A DNA stretch of 34,574 nt from Phycisphaerales bacterium (GTDB taxonomy: Bacteria > Planctomycetota > Phycisphaerae > Phycisphaerales > SM1A02). Below, in pieces: positions 1 through 7,300 of this stretch (positions are counted from its first letter, which is position 1; each line of letters starts with the position of its first letter). The stretch covers positions 1-34,574 of the forward strand of contig SIAM01000023.1 of assembly GCA_009691785.1 (NCBI GenBank), in the 5' to 3' direction. The position numbers and the translations under genes were made by a program. The notes under the pieces were generated by a model. It did not search any database. It was not told the origin of the DNA and saw only the letters and a program-made list of their open reading frames with translations.

Positions 1-106
1 GACAAGTCGGGATCATTCAAATATGCGCTGCATTTGTTGCCACTCAAAAGTGAAACATGCGTGTTCCTGCATGAATCCATCACAGGTTCGAGTCCTGTAG
101 CGCCCA
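1..106 (+). ncRNA. ssrA: 3' end of probable tmRNA, cut by the window edge
   Basis: Positions 82-98 form a tRNA-like T arm: 5-bp stem ACAGG/CCTGT around the loop TTCGAGT. It is followed by an acceptor 3' strand AGCGCCC (99-105) and a possible discriminator A at 106, with no encoded CCA. Upstream there is no anticodon arm at the expected distance. Instead there are small hairpins: CACT/AGTG at 41-52, and CATGC/GCATG at 56-73 whose arms could also pair with ATGC/GCAT at 23-33. That pattern resembles the pseudoknot region before the T arm of tmRNA, but the 5' acceptor strand lies outside the window. A tRNA with a long variable arm is the alternative. The tmRNA call is therefore moderate only. Confidence 0.5.
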
Positions 107-294
107 CTTCTTTGTTTTGCGTTTATTTTGCGTAGACCAGTTGCGTTGTTGATGGTTTGCGCACAAGTACGCTTCACGGATGGAAACACAAACCATTATC
201 AACGGCAAATCAGTGCGGGAGCTGGCGCATTTGCAAACGCTTCCATTTACTGCTTGCTGCTCCAATAGCCGCTAAACTTTGGCAATGAATCTGA

Positions 295-999
295 ATGATG
301 CCACTCAATGGGTGCGACATGCTTGATCTGTGGCACGAATTTCTACGGCTGTTCACGGAACTTGATGAATTGCTGCGTGAATTCAGCACGCGCTACGGCG
401 TGTGGACCTACGCCATTTTGTTTGCGATTGTGTTTTCGGAAACTGGCTTTGTGGTCACGCCATTCTTGCCGGGCGATTCACTGCTGTTCGCGGCCGGCGC
501 ACTTGCGGCGCAAGGCGGACTCAGCGTGCCGCTGATCATGGCGATTCTTTTCACAGCGGCAATTCTTGGCAACACGCTGAACTATCACATTGGCAAGTTC
601 ATTGGGCCGCCCGCCTTCAGCGGAAAGTTTAGGTTTCTAAAAAAGGCGCACCTGGAAAAAACCCAGATGTTTTTTCAGAAGCACGGAGGCAAGGCGATTA
701 TTTATGCGCAATTTGTGCCGATTGTTCGCACCTTCGCTCCATTCGTGGCGGGCGTTGGCACCATGAGTTACCCGCGCTTCATCGCCTACAACATTACGGG
801 CGCATGTCTGTGGGTCGTTGGTTTTGTTGGCGCGGGCGCGTTGTTTGGAAACATTCCATTGATCAAAAGTAATTTTTCCAAGGTCATTCTGGTCATCATC
901 TTTGTCAGCGTCCTGCCCATTGCATGGGAGTGGTTTAAAGCCACGCGCGCAGACCGCAAAGTTGCTCGTGACTCGATTCACATAGAACGATCGCCGTGA
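295..999 (+). CDS. dedA: DedA-family (SNARE-associated/VTT) membrane protein
   Basis: About 234 aa and strongly hydrophobic. The N-terminal half has the DedA signature ETGFVVTPFLPGDSLLF, and the second half has FVPIVRTFAPFVAGVGTM. Both are the re-entrant-loop motifs of DedA/YqjA/YghB proteins, which act in the inner membrane in lipid-carrier flipping and in proton-motive-force or pH homeostasis. The tail is short and basic, as is usual. A TGA lies directly before the first ATG, so translation starts at 295, 298 or 319; Met at 319 (MLDLWHEF) begins the conserved part. A TAAACT hexamer lies at 273-278. The gene stands alone on its strand. Family assignment is firm; the substrate is unknown. Confidence 0.9.
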   Translation: MMPLNGCDMLDLWHEFLRLFTELDELLREFSTRYGVWTYAILFAIVFSETGFVVTPFLPGDSLLFAAGALAAQGGLSVPLIMAILFTAAILGNTLNYHIGKFIGPPAFSGKFRFLKKAHLEKTQMFFQKHGGKAIIYAQFVPIVRTFAPFVAGVGTMSYPRFIAYNITGACLWVVGFVGAGALFGNIPLIKSNFSKVILVIIFVSVLPIAWEWFKATRADRKVARDSIHIERSP

Positions 1000-1239
1000 C
1001 AACAAACCATGAACTGAACGAGCACAACGCGCCATAGATGGTCGCAGCGTGGTTGCCCACATCCCAGCCCACGTTGCGTGCCACTTTTCACTATTTCGCT
1101 GGTAGCGCAACCGATTCATTCGCCTGGGTCAGCGCGGCAATGCGCACCGTGTTGTCTTCATCAACCACGCTGAACATTTTGCAAGTCAGTTTTTGTTTAA
1201 ATTAGTTTGCCATTTCCCGAATTAGTCATAATTTGATGC
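1000..1239. other. Intergenic region with no recognised gene
   Basis: About 240 bp between the DedA gene and a small secreted protein gene. Reading frames here look like shadows, with no recognisable protein and no clear hairpin followed by a T-run. The last ~50 bp become AT-rich and contain TAATTT at 1229-1234, five bases before the next start codon. Confidence 0.5.
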
Positions 1240-1554
1240 ATGGTTCATTTCAGTCAAGCTTTGAACATGTTGTTGTATAAGCGATGTATCCGCAATCGAT
1301 TGGTTGCAGCGCTGCGCATTGCGGTTCTGGCTGGATTCATGTTCATGTGTTCTCCAGTGCAAGCGCAGACCATGTGGTGTCCCGCGGATTTGAACAAAGA
1401 TCATCAGGTGAGTTCACCAGATATCTCGCTTTTACTTTTGGCTTGTGATCATCCGCCTTGCATGTCCAGGGGCTTACGCGTTCTTGGTCTTGCAATCGGT
1501 GAAGCGTTGTGGCTTGGCGTTGAAACGCTTTTTGAAATAAACTTGATTGCATGA
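1240..1554 (+). CDS. Small secreted protein with a single dockerin-like repeat
   Basis: 104 aa. The N-terminus is a convincing signal peptide: basic RNRLVAALR, then a hydrophobic core, then PVQA before a predicted cut. It is followed almost at once by one calcium-loop-like dockerin repeat, CPADLNKDHQVSSPDISLLL, and then CDHPPC. In planctomycetes this repeat normally sits at the extreme C-terminus of large secreted proteins and comes in pairs, as in the M1 peptidase downstream. Here there is no catalytic domain and only one repeat, followed by about 30 residues with no recognisable domain. The stop overlaps the next start by 4 nt (ATGA). It may be a true mini-protein or the remnant of a larger gene that lost its middle. 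Met at 1267 is an alternative start, but TAATTT five bases before 1240 favours 1240. Confidence 0.55.
   Translation: MVHFSQALNMLLYKRCIRNRLVAALRIAVLAGFMFMCSPVQAQTMWCPADLNKDHQVSSPDISLLLLACDHPPCMSRGLRVLGLAIGEALWLGVETLFEINLIA
1502..1533 (+). terminator. Terminator-like hairpin inside the end of the dockerin mini-gene
   Basis: AAGCGTT (1502-1508) pairs with AACGCTT (1524-1530), a 7-bp stem followed directly by a T-run ending at 1533. A shorter competing hairpin, GCGT-TGAA-ACGC, sits in the same place. It lies upstream of the lipoprotein start at 1551, so it could terminate or attenuate transcription between the two overlapping genes. The stem is only moderately GC-rich. Confidence 0.4.
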
Positions 1555-2474
1555 AATTTATTTTGAATGTGGCTTGCATGTTCTTGCTTGCGTCATGCGC
1601 GGCGGTTCTGCCAACAACCTCGCCAACTTCTCAAGCAACCTCGCCAACTTCTCAAGCAACCTCGCCAACTTCTCAAGCAACCTCGCCAACTTCTCAAGCA
1701 ACCTCGCCAACTTCTCAAGCAACCTCGCCAACTTCTCAAGCAACCTCGCCAACTTCTTCACTAGAAATGGTCGCGCTTACGCCCAGCTTTCCCGTGGTGC
1801 GCGATGGCGCGGTGTTGCACCAATCTGGCCCCGTGAATTTCTCCGCGGCGTTTCTGGCGCAGCAGCGCGCGGCCTTTGGAAATAATCCCGCGGATGAATT
1901 CAGCCGCATGACGCGCTACGAACTTGGAAAGATTGCGCACCATGATCCACTGAGCGCGTTTGGAACGGTCAGTGAAACATTCACCTCCAAGCCCGATCCA
2001 GCCAAGATTGAATTTGGCCAGTCAAGCGTGACCGATCTCTTTGGTGACGGCGGCAAAGCAGCCACAACCCACATGGTGGATATTGGCGGCGAAGAAGTGA
2101 AGCGCGGCAAGTCGCTAGCGCAAGATGTGGCCGACCTGCGCAGTGGCGTGTTGAGCGCGGACGATTTGCCAATTCATGTATTTCACTATGTGGACCTTGA
2201 TGGCGACGCCCACTGGGTGACTCAAAATAATCGCGCGTTGACGTTGTTGCGCATGGCCAAATTCAATCCGACCCAGATTCACGTGTTGAAAAAATCTGAC
2301 CTAGAAAAAAAGCAGGGGACGAATTCATTGCTTAGCGTGCTGAACCGTTTCAAAGCCATGCCCAACTTCAAGCCATCACCAGAAATGTACATCCGCATTG
2401 CCGGCGTGAACGACATTGGCCAGCCGCGCAACTCGTGGGATTGGGACGCGCCGTTTGGCTCGGTGGTGAAGTGA
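1551..2474 (+). CDS. Lipoprotein with TSPTSQA repeats and a ParB/sulfiredoxin-like domain
   Basis: 307 aa. The signal ends in a lipobox (L13-A14-S15-C16), so it is probably lipid-anchored. Residues 23-69 are six exact copies of TSPTSQA plus TSPTS, a flexible Ser/Thr/Pro linker. Residues about 151-245 follow the pattern of the ParB/sulfiredoxin-like fold: an IEFGQSSVTDLFGDG segment, a helix ending in LRSG, then DLPIHVF and an NNRALTLLRMAK segment. Family members usually read D-N-R-R-L at the last site; here it is N226-N227-R228-A229. The last 60 residues are not recognised. The start overlaps the upstream mini-gene by 4 nt and has no Shine-Dalgarno. The domain call is my own pattern match and moderate; function is unknown. 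Confidence 0.75.
   Translation: MKFILNVACMFLLASCAAVLPTTSPTSQATSPTSQATSPTSQATSPTSQATSPTSQATSPTSQATSPTSSLEMVALTPSFPVVRDGAVLHQSGPVNFSAAFLAQQRAAFGNNPADEFSRMTRYELGKIAHHDPLSAFGTVSETFTSKPDPAKIEFGQSSVTDLFGDGGKAATTHMVDIGGEEVKRGKSLAQDVADLRSGVLSADDLPIHVFHYVDLDGDAHWVTQNNRALTLLRMAKFNPTQIHVLKKSDLEKKQGTNSLLSVLNRFKAMPNFKPSPEMYIRIAGVNDIGQPRNSWDWDAPFGSVVK
1615..1757 (+). repeat. Perfect 21-bp tandem repeat, 6.8 copies
   Basis: Six full 21-bp units run back to back from 1615 to 1740, and a 17-bp partial unit follows. I see no base difference between copies, which points to recent slippage expansion. The unit is a multiple of three and lacks stops in the frames examined, so copy-number changes keep the lipoprotein in frame and only change linker length. 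Confidence 0.95.
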
Positions 2475-2494
2475 ATTTGCTACTTTCATATTGA

Positions 2495-2722
2495 ATGACC
2501 CAGCATCCGCACAATCCACTTCAAGGCATGACCCTGGAAGCCATCCTGACCATCTTGGTGGAGCGCCACGGTTGGGAAACTTTGGCGCAGCGAATTAATG
2601 TGCGCTGTTTCACAAGCGACCCAAGCGTAAAATCTAGCCTGACTTTTTTGCGCAAGACTCCGTGGGCGCGCCAAAAAGTGGAGGCCTGGTACCTGTACGA
2701 CTTGCGCCGCGGCTACAAATAA
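2495..2722 (+). CDS. VF530 family (DUF2132) DNA-binding protein
   Basis: 75 aa, full length for this family. The conserved core is present: [21 protein letters not shown], then [16 protein letters not shown] and [15 protein letters not shown]530 proteins are small helical proteins described as double-stranded DNA binders; their cellular role is not established. The gene follows the repeat lipoprotein by 20 bp but appears to have its own signal: TACTTT at 2481-2486 ends 8 nt before the ATG, and there is no Shine-Dalgarno. Confidence 0.9.
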   Translation: MTQHPHNPLQGMTLEAILTILVERHGWETLAQRINVRCFTSDPSVKSSLTFLRKTPWARQKVEAWYLYDLRRGYK

Positions 2723-2896
2723 TTTCGCCGCACGTTCATGTGTGGCACATTGCCGCGCCAAGTGATGTGCACTGAGCAGTTGCATGCGATGGCGCACATA
2801 CATGGTCAATATGCGGCACAAGGCACGCAGGTTATTGCTCCTAAACCACTGAGTTCAATCACAGTGAGACACAAATGATTTAATTTTACTTAAAAA

Positions 2897-2924
2897 TTGG
2901 TAAAAACATGGGCACGGTTTAATT
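2897..2924 (+). promoter_or_regulatory. Possible promoter for the M1 peptidase gene
   Basis: TTGGTA (2897-2902) and TTAATT (2919-2924) are separated by 16 bp in the most AT-rich stretch of the 256-bp gap. A second -10-like hexamer, TACATT, lies nearby at 2932-2937. Either would give a true 5' leader, consistent with this gene having a Shine-Dalgarno. Confidence 0.25.
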
Positions 2925-2978
2925 ATTGGTCTACATTGATGGTGTCTTGCTTCTTGCCTTTGACCCACAGGAGTTTGC

Positions 2979-5456
2979 GTGAACACATTGTGCACATCCT
3001 CAACCAGTTTCACCTTTGCTCTGGCAACCATCTTTGGAATTTCTTTGGCCGCACACGCGCAAGTTGAACGTGAATTCAACGGCTCGGTTGATACGCAAAT
3101 TGGCGTCATGCCACACGCTCACACCATTATGGAGCCGCTGCCAGATGGCATTGCCGGCTGGGGCAAAGGCGACCTGAAAATTGGTTGCAATGGTTGCAAC
3201 AAAGAAGCCATGTACAAAGCGTTCATCGCTTCAAGAGGTCAGCAAGACAAGGCTGTGCAAATGCTTGCGGACACGCCCAGCGACACCGACATTCTTGACA
3301 ACAACTTTGATATTGAAATTGATCCAGCAGTGTCATTTATTTCTGGCAGCAACACCATGACGCTTGCCAGCACGGTGAATGGATTGACGCAGTTCACCTT
3401 TCGGCTGCGCACCAATAACGGAACAATCACCAACGGATACACAATTTCAACGGTGGTGATAAATGGAACAACCACGCTGCCGGGTTCGTCCGTGACAAGC
3501 GTGGGCACATATGGTCGCAGCGTCACACTTGATCGCGCCTACAACATTGGCGAGCAATTCACGGTGAAGGTGAATTACTCGGGTACGCCGGTCAGCAGTG
3601 GCTTTGGCAGTTTTGTGATAGGCGCCACGGCGCTAAACAATCTTCCCTTTGCGTGCAGTCTGGCAGAGCCGTACTACGCCGCAAGCATTTGGCCCGTGAA
3701 GGACGGCGAATATGCGCAGCCTGGCGACAACTCCGACAAGAGCACGGCGACAATTTCAATCACCTCGCCCAGCGCGTATCGCAGTATTTCTAACGGCGTA
3801 CTGCAATCTATTACGCCAGTGGCGGGTGGCAAAAGTAAATACACATGGCGCACCAATATTCCAACGGCGTCGTATTTGTTTTGCTTCGCCATTCACGCCT
3901 ACAACGTCTACGACTACACCTACAACTATCCACTGCCTAGTGGTGGAACTGGCAGCATGCCGTTTCAAATAAATGTTTCGCCGCCAAGTGATAGCTCCAC
4001 CAGCCGCGCTGTTTGGAGCCAGTCGTTGCAGATGATGGAAACGCTGCGGCCGCTGTACGGCGTGTATCCATTTGTGTCGGAAAAATACGGCGTGTATCAA
4101 TTTACTTTTGGCGGCGGCATGGAGCACCAAACCATGACCGGCATGGGCGGCGGATTTAGCGAAAACGTGACGGTGCATGAACTTGGTCACCAGTGGTGGG
4201 GCGACAATGTCACATGCCGCACATGGAATGATATTTGGCTGAACGAAGGTTTTGCAACATACACAGAGGCCCTGTGGGCGGAGCGCAAACCTGGATCAGT
4301 TGGTATTAGCGCGCTGCATAGCGCCATGGCGTCGCGTCGGCCCGCTTCGGCGGCCATGACTGGCACCACAAGCGCAAGCGTATATTGCTACAACGTTGCC
4401 AGTTCCAGCGCCATCTTCAGCAGCAGCACTTCTTACAAAAAAGGCGCGTGGGCGTTGCACACGTTGCGCAAATATGTTGGCGACGTGCAGTTCTTTCAAA
4501 TCCTTGCCAATTATCGCGCGGCCTATCAAGGCTCTGGCGCAACCACGCAACAATTCGCGGATGTGGCCAGCGCAACCTACGGCTCCAGTTTGCAGGACTA
4601 CTTTGATTCATTTGTGTTTGGCCAAGGAACGCCCGTGTATTCATATGCAACGCAGGCGGCCACCATCAATGGCAAGACTTACTTGAAGTTGCGCCTGAAG
4701 CAAACGCAAAACACGCTTATGGGCAAGGACGGCAGATTTATCACGCCAATGGATGTGAAGATGACGACCGCAAGTGGCTCGACCACCGCCGTGATTTTCA
4801 GCAATGAGCGCGATGAGTCATTTGTGATTCCAACCAACGGCCTTGTCACGGCCGTGGTGCTTGATGAAAGCAGTTGGATTTTGAACAACGGCAAGTCCAG
4901 TACGACCTATGTAGCCAGCTCTCCAAAGTTGCTTGAGACCGTGCCAGCGCCTGGAGCGAACGTTGAATGTTCTGGTTCGCCAACAACGGCGCAGTTGACC
5001 TTTAGTGAAAATATTGTGGCCACGGGCGCGCACTTCACTGTGGTGGGACCGGCGGGCGCAATCACCACAACGTATTCATACAACGCTGGAACCAACACGG
5101 TGTCGCTTGGTCTTGGCACGCTTTCCGTTGCGGGCACATACACCGTGACGGTGTCGGACCTTATTACGGCTGGTGGCATTCGCCTTGACGGTGAAATGGC
5201 AAATGCGGCTTCGCCCGCAAGTCTTCCTTCCGGTGATGGATTGGCCAATGGCGCGGCGGTGTACACATTCACAGTGGCGTGCAATTCATGTCCAGCCGAT
5301 CTGGATGCAAGCGGAAGTGTGGATAGCGCCGATCTTGGATTTGCGCTTCTTGATGTTGGGTTTTGCCCTGGTTGCCTGGCTGATCTAGACGGCGATTCAA
5401 ATGTCGATTCAAGCGATGTTGGTTTGATTTTGTTGGATGTGGGGCCTTGCCCTTAA
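2979..5456 (+). CDS. Secreted M1-family metallopeptidase with Ig-like and dockerin domains
   Basis: 825 aa, GTG start, with CAGGAG at 2968-2973 five bases upstream. A signal peptide ends near AAHAQ. The catalytic domain has the full M1 zinc site: H400-E401-x-x-H404 and E423 in NEGF, i.e. HEXXH-X18-E. Y486 in SYKKGAW fits the transition-state tyrosine. The exopeptidase motif GAMEN reads GGMEH (379-383), keeping the glutamate. From about residue 650 comes a bacterial Ig-like domain (VPAPGANVE... LTFSENI), then two dockerin-like calcium repeats at 771-825, each opened by Cys. In this lineage such C-termini probably attach or sort proteins at the cell surface. Likely role: digestion of external peptides. 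Specificity cannot be told. Confidence 0.9.
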   Translation: MNTLCTSSTSFTFALATIFGISLAAHAQVEREFNGSVDTQIGVMPHAHTIMEPLPDGIAGWGKGDLKIGCNGCNKEAMYKAFIASRGQQDKAVQMLADTPSDTDILDNNFDIEIDPAVSFISGSNTMTLASTVNGLTQFTFRLRTNNGTITNGYTISTVVINGTTTLPGSSVTSVGTYGRSVTLDRAYNIGEQFTVKVNYSGTPVSSGFGSFVIGATALNNLPFACSLAEPYYAASIWPVKDGEYAQPGDNSDKSTATISITSPSAYRSISNGVLQSITPVAGGKSKYTWRTNIPTASYLFCFAIHAYNVYDYTYNYPLPSGGTGSMPFQINVSPPSDSSTSRAVWSQSLQMMETLRPLYGVYPFVSEKYGVYQFTFGGGMEHQTMTGMGGGFSENVTVHELGHQWWGDNVTCRTWNDIWLNEGFATYTEALWAERKPGSVGISALHSAMASRRPASAAMTGTTSASVYCYNVASSSAIFSSSTSYKKGAWALHTLRKYVGDVQFFQILANYRAAYQGSGATTQQFADVASATYGSSLQDYFDSFVFGQGTPVYSYATQAATINGKTYLKLRLKQTQNTLMGKDGRFITPMDVKMTTASGSTTAVIFSNERDESFVIPTNGLVTAVVLDESSWILNNGKSSTTYVASSPKLLETVPAPGANVECSGSPTTAQLTFSENIVATGAHFTVVGPAGAITTTYSYNAGTNTVSLGLGTLSVAGTYTVTVSDLITAGGIRLDGEMANAASPASLPSGDGLANGAAVYTFTVACNSCPADLDASGSVDSADLGFALLDVGFCPGCLADLDGDSNVDSSDVGLILLDVGPCP

Positions 5457-5703
5457 GGCTGACGCTTTATTTGCCTTGGAGTTTCTTAGTTCATCGGGAT
5501 TGCCATTGACCACCAGTGGCGGCGGGAATTTTTTTGGCCCACTGGCGGCTCTACTATTGCCGCGTGCGCCCTAATCCACACCAGCGAAGCGAAGAGAATC
5601 AGGCCGCGCGTCGCGCCAGTGTTCCCGCGTTGAAGTATCCAGAGGCGCTGCCGATTACGGCGCCGCTGCTACGCGGTCAGCACCCGCGTCGTGGGCGCCC
5701 ATT
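5457..5703. other. Intergenic region, no gene supported
   Basis: About 250 bp after the M1 peptidase. GCCTT/AAGGC (5444-5459) can pair across the stop codon but has no T-run, so I do not call it a terminator. The frame of the next ORF is open back to 5575 but has no ATG before 5704 and its composition there is less protein-like. Nothing else recognised. Confidence 0.4.
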
Positions 5704-6051
5704 ATGCAAGAGGCGAAAATTGATCGCGACGATTTACTGCGTCTAGACTGGATACAAAGCATTCCGCTGAACTACATGCTCGTGGATTCGACATTGATCA
5801 ATGGACATCGCGCGCGTGTGGCGCAACTGAATGGCGCCGGCGTTTTGCGTGCGCAACGCGATCAATTTGATTTGCTCTGGAAGCCGCGTTTGACACAGGA
5901 GCGCCCCAAGGGCTGTGATGCGTCGACATGGACGCAATTGCGTTGGTGCGTTCGCTTTGCTCGATTGTTGCCCTGGGGCGCGGGTCAGGGTTTGACGCCG
6001 CCCATTCGCGAGCGCGACCTTGATGCGCTGTGGCTTGGTTTCACGCGCTAA
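5704..6051 (+). CDS. Hypothetical protein, unrecognised
   Basis: 115 aa. Codon use in this frame resembles the neighbouring genes (many GCG, CGC, TTG and GGC codons) and the frame is open from 5575, so it is probably coding, at least in origin. It includes DSTLINGHRARVAQLNGAGV and an Arg/Trp-rich C-terminal half. There is no signal peptide, membrane segment or familiar motif, and no Shine-Dalgarno. It could be the end of a decayed gene. I cannot assign a function. Confidence 0.4.
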   Translation: MQEAKIDRDDLLRLDWIQSIPLNYMLVDSTLINGHRARVAQLNGAGVLRAQRDQFDLLWKPRLTQERPKGCDASTWTQLRWCVRFARLLPWGAGQGLTPPIRERDLDALWLGFTR

Positions 6052-6121
6052 AAAAATATACGAATGGGCATGATGTTGGGCGCCGGGGTTGCAGCGCATT
6101 TGGCTGCGCTGGAGCATGTTT

Positions 6122-6355
6122 TTAATCCTTGCGCCGCGGTTTCTTTTTGTCTTTGATCATGGCGCGCAGTCCGGAGTTCTCGCGGCGCGTGGCTTCAATA
6201 TCAAAAGTTTGGTAGGCGCACATCATGCGCAGCGCGTCAATGGTTTCTCGCGCTTGAATTCGCTGTTGTGGAGCAACGCCATCCGCTCCCAAGCACAGGG
6301 TGCAAAGCGATTCAAGTGCGGCCTTCATTTTGTTTTCCGTCGAATTGTCATTCAT
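6122..6355 (-). CDS. Small hypothetical protein
   Basis: 77 aa from the ATG at 6355, which has GGAG eight bases upstream; a longer in-frame start at 6496 is less likely because its extra 47 residues look non-coding. Mostly helical and charged, with two close Cys (LCTLC), an Arg/Glu-rich middle, and a very basic tail (KDKKKPRRKD). No family recognised. It follows the DUF3553 gene on the same strand at a distance of about 240 bp. Confidence 0.55.
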   Translation of the reverse strand: MNDNSTENKMKAALESLCTLCLGADGVAPQQRIQARETIDALRMMCAYQTFDIEATRRENSGLRAMIKDKKKPRRKD

Positions 6356-6596
6356 AGTGTGTACTCCAGATTTAATATCCATACTAAAAAACGCGTTTAC
6401 AAGCTTTGTGTGCTGTTGAACTAGGAATTGTTGTTTACGCGCCCGCATAGACGGAACAGGCGGAATGATGAAGGCAAACCGGTTGATGAAACACATGGGT
6501 CACAAAAGCGGGCAAAATGCTTGGCGGTGCCGCAGGATGTTTGCGCAGGGCAAAGCGCTAAGGGCATATTGAATATGTATTCATACCGCGGCGCGT

Positions 6597-7232
6597 TTAG
6601 CGCAGGCTGCGGATTTTTTGCACGGCGCGCTGCGCCAGTGGCGGCGCCTTGGAAAGTTCACCCGCCAACACATCAGGCTCGCGGCGGCATTCCAACAGCA
6701 ACTTGCCCAAGTGCGCGTCCAATTCAAAGCGCCATTTGGCGTGAAATTGCTCAAGTTCTTGGCGATTGAAGCGGCTCAATGGATCATCAATTCCACTTTG
6801 CGCCACGGCCCAATCCACCAGGCGCGCGCCAGTGGCTTCAAATCGATATTGAGAAAGCGTGATTTCCAAGCGCTTGCGCAAACTTAGAAATGGATCGGTG
6901 GCTTGCGGAGTAAGCGCGGTCATGACGGTCTCAGGCTTGTCGGCGCTGGCCTTGCCAAGCCATCCGCCTTCGCGCTTCATTTCCGCTTGCGCCAGTGTTG
7001 GGCGCGCGTGAATGGATTGCGCGACATCCGCCACGGTTTCATTTGTAATTTCCAAATCCGCCGCGCTGGCCAACAAAGTCTTGGTTCCAATGTTTGGAAA
7101 GCGAATCCACAGTCGCTGATCTGGCTTGCCTTCGCGTGTCAACATTTCAACTTTCAAAATAGAACCAATGCCCCATTCAGGGCGGGTGTTGTGGCGAACC
7201 TTGTCGCCATTATGAAATGCCGTTGTAGTCAT
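6597..7232 (-). CDS. DUF3553-domain protein
   Basis: 211 aa. The first ~60 residues contain NGDKVRHNTRPEWGIGSILKV, matching the DUF3553 pattern, a small beta-barrel domain related to CarD/Tudor-like modules often found at the ends of UvrD/PcrA-type helicases. The middle is a variable linker; the C-terminal ~100 residues (LRKRLEITLSQYRFEA... FHAKWRFELDAHLGKLLLECR) look helical and are not recognised. The domain suggests binding to RNA polymerase or nucleic acid, but this is inference. No Shine-Dalgarno is seen. Divergent from the YmdB-type gene with 68 bp between the starts. Confidence 0.7.
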   Translation of the reverse strand: MTTTAFHNGDKVRHNTRPEWGIGSILKVEMLTREGKPDQRLWIRFPNIGTKTLLASAADLEITNETVADVAQSIHARPTLAQAEMKREGGWLGKASADKPETVMTALTPQATDPFLSLRKRLEITLSQYRFEATGARLVDWAVAQSGIDDPLSRFNRQELEQFHAKWRFELDAHLGKLLLECRREPDVLAGELSKAPPLAQRAVQKIRSLR

Positions 7233-7300
7233 GGTTGAATTTCAATGAGCGGGGAATTTCACCAATGGAAAGTCCACGCTTGATGTAGAGTGTAACCAAT

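Noticed and set aside
637-1119. 160-aa minus-strand ORF over the end of dedA
   Set aside because: Most of it is antisense to the well-supported dedA frame and its composition is not protein-like.
1615-1757. Direct repeats that might be a small CRISPR array
   Set aside because: The 21-bp units are contiguous with no spacers and lie in frame inside a lipoprotein gene.
1558-1761. Minus-strand ORF with repeated KLARLLE units that looks like an amphipathic peptide
   Set aside because: It is only the reverse reading of the 21-bp repeat; the repeat lacks stops, so the frame opens by chance.
5743-6117. 124-aa minus-strand ORF opposite the orphan ORF
   Set aside because: The plus-strand frame has codon use like the neighbours; the minus frame is rich in rare combinations and has no motif.
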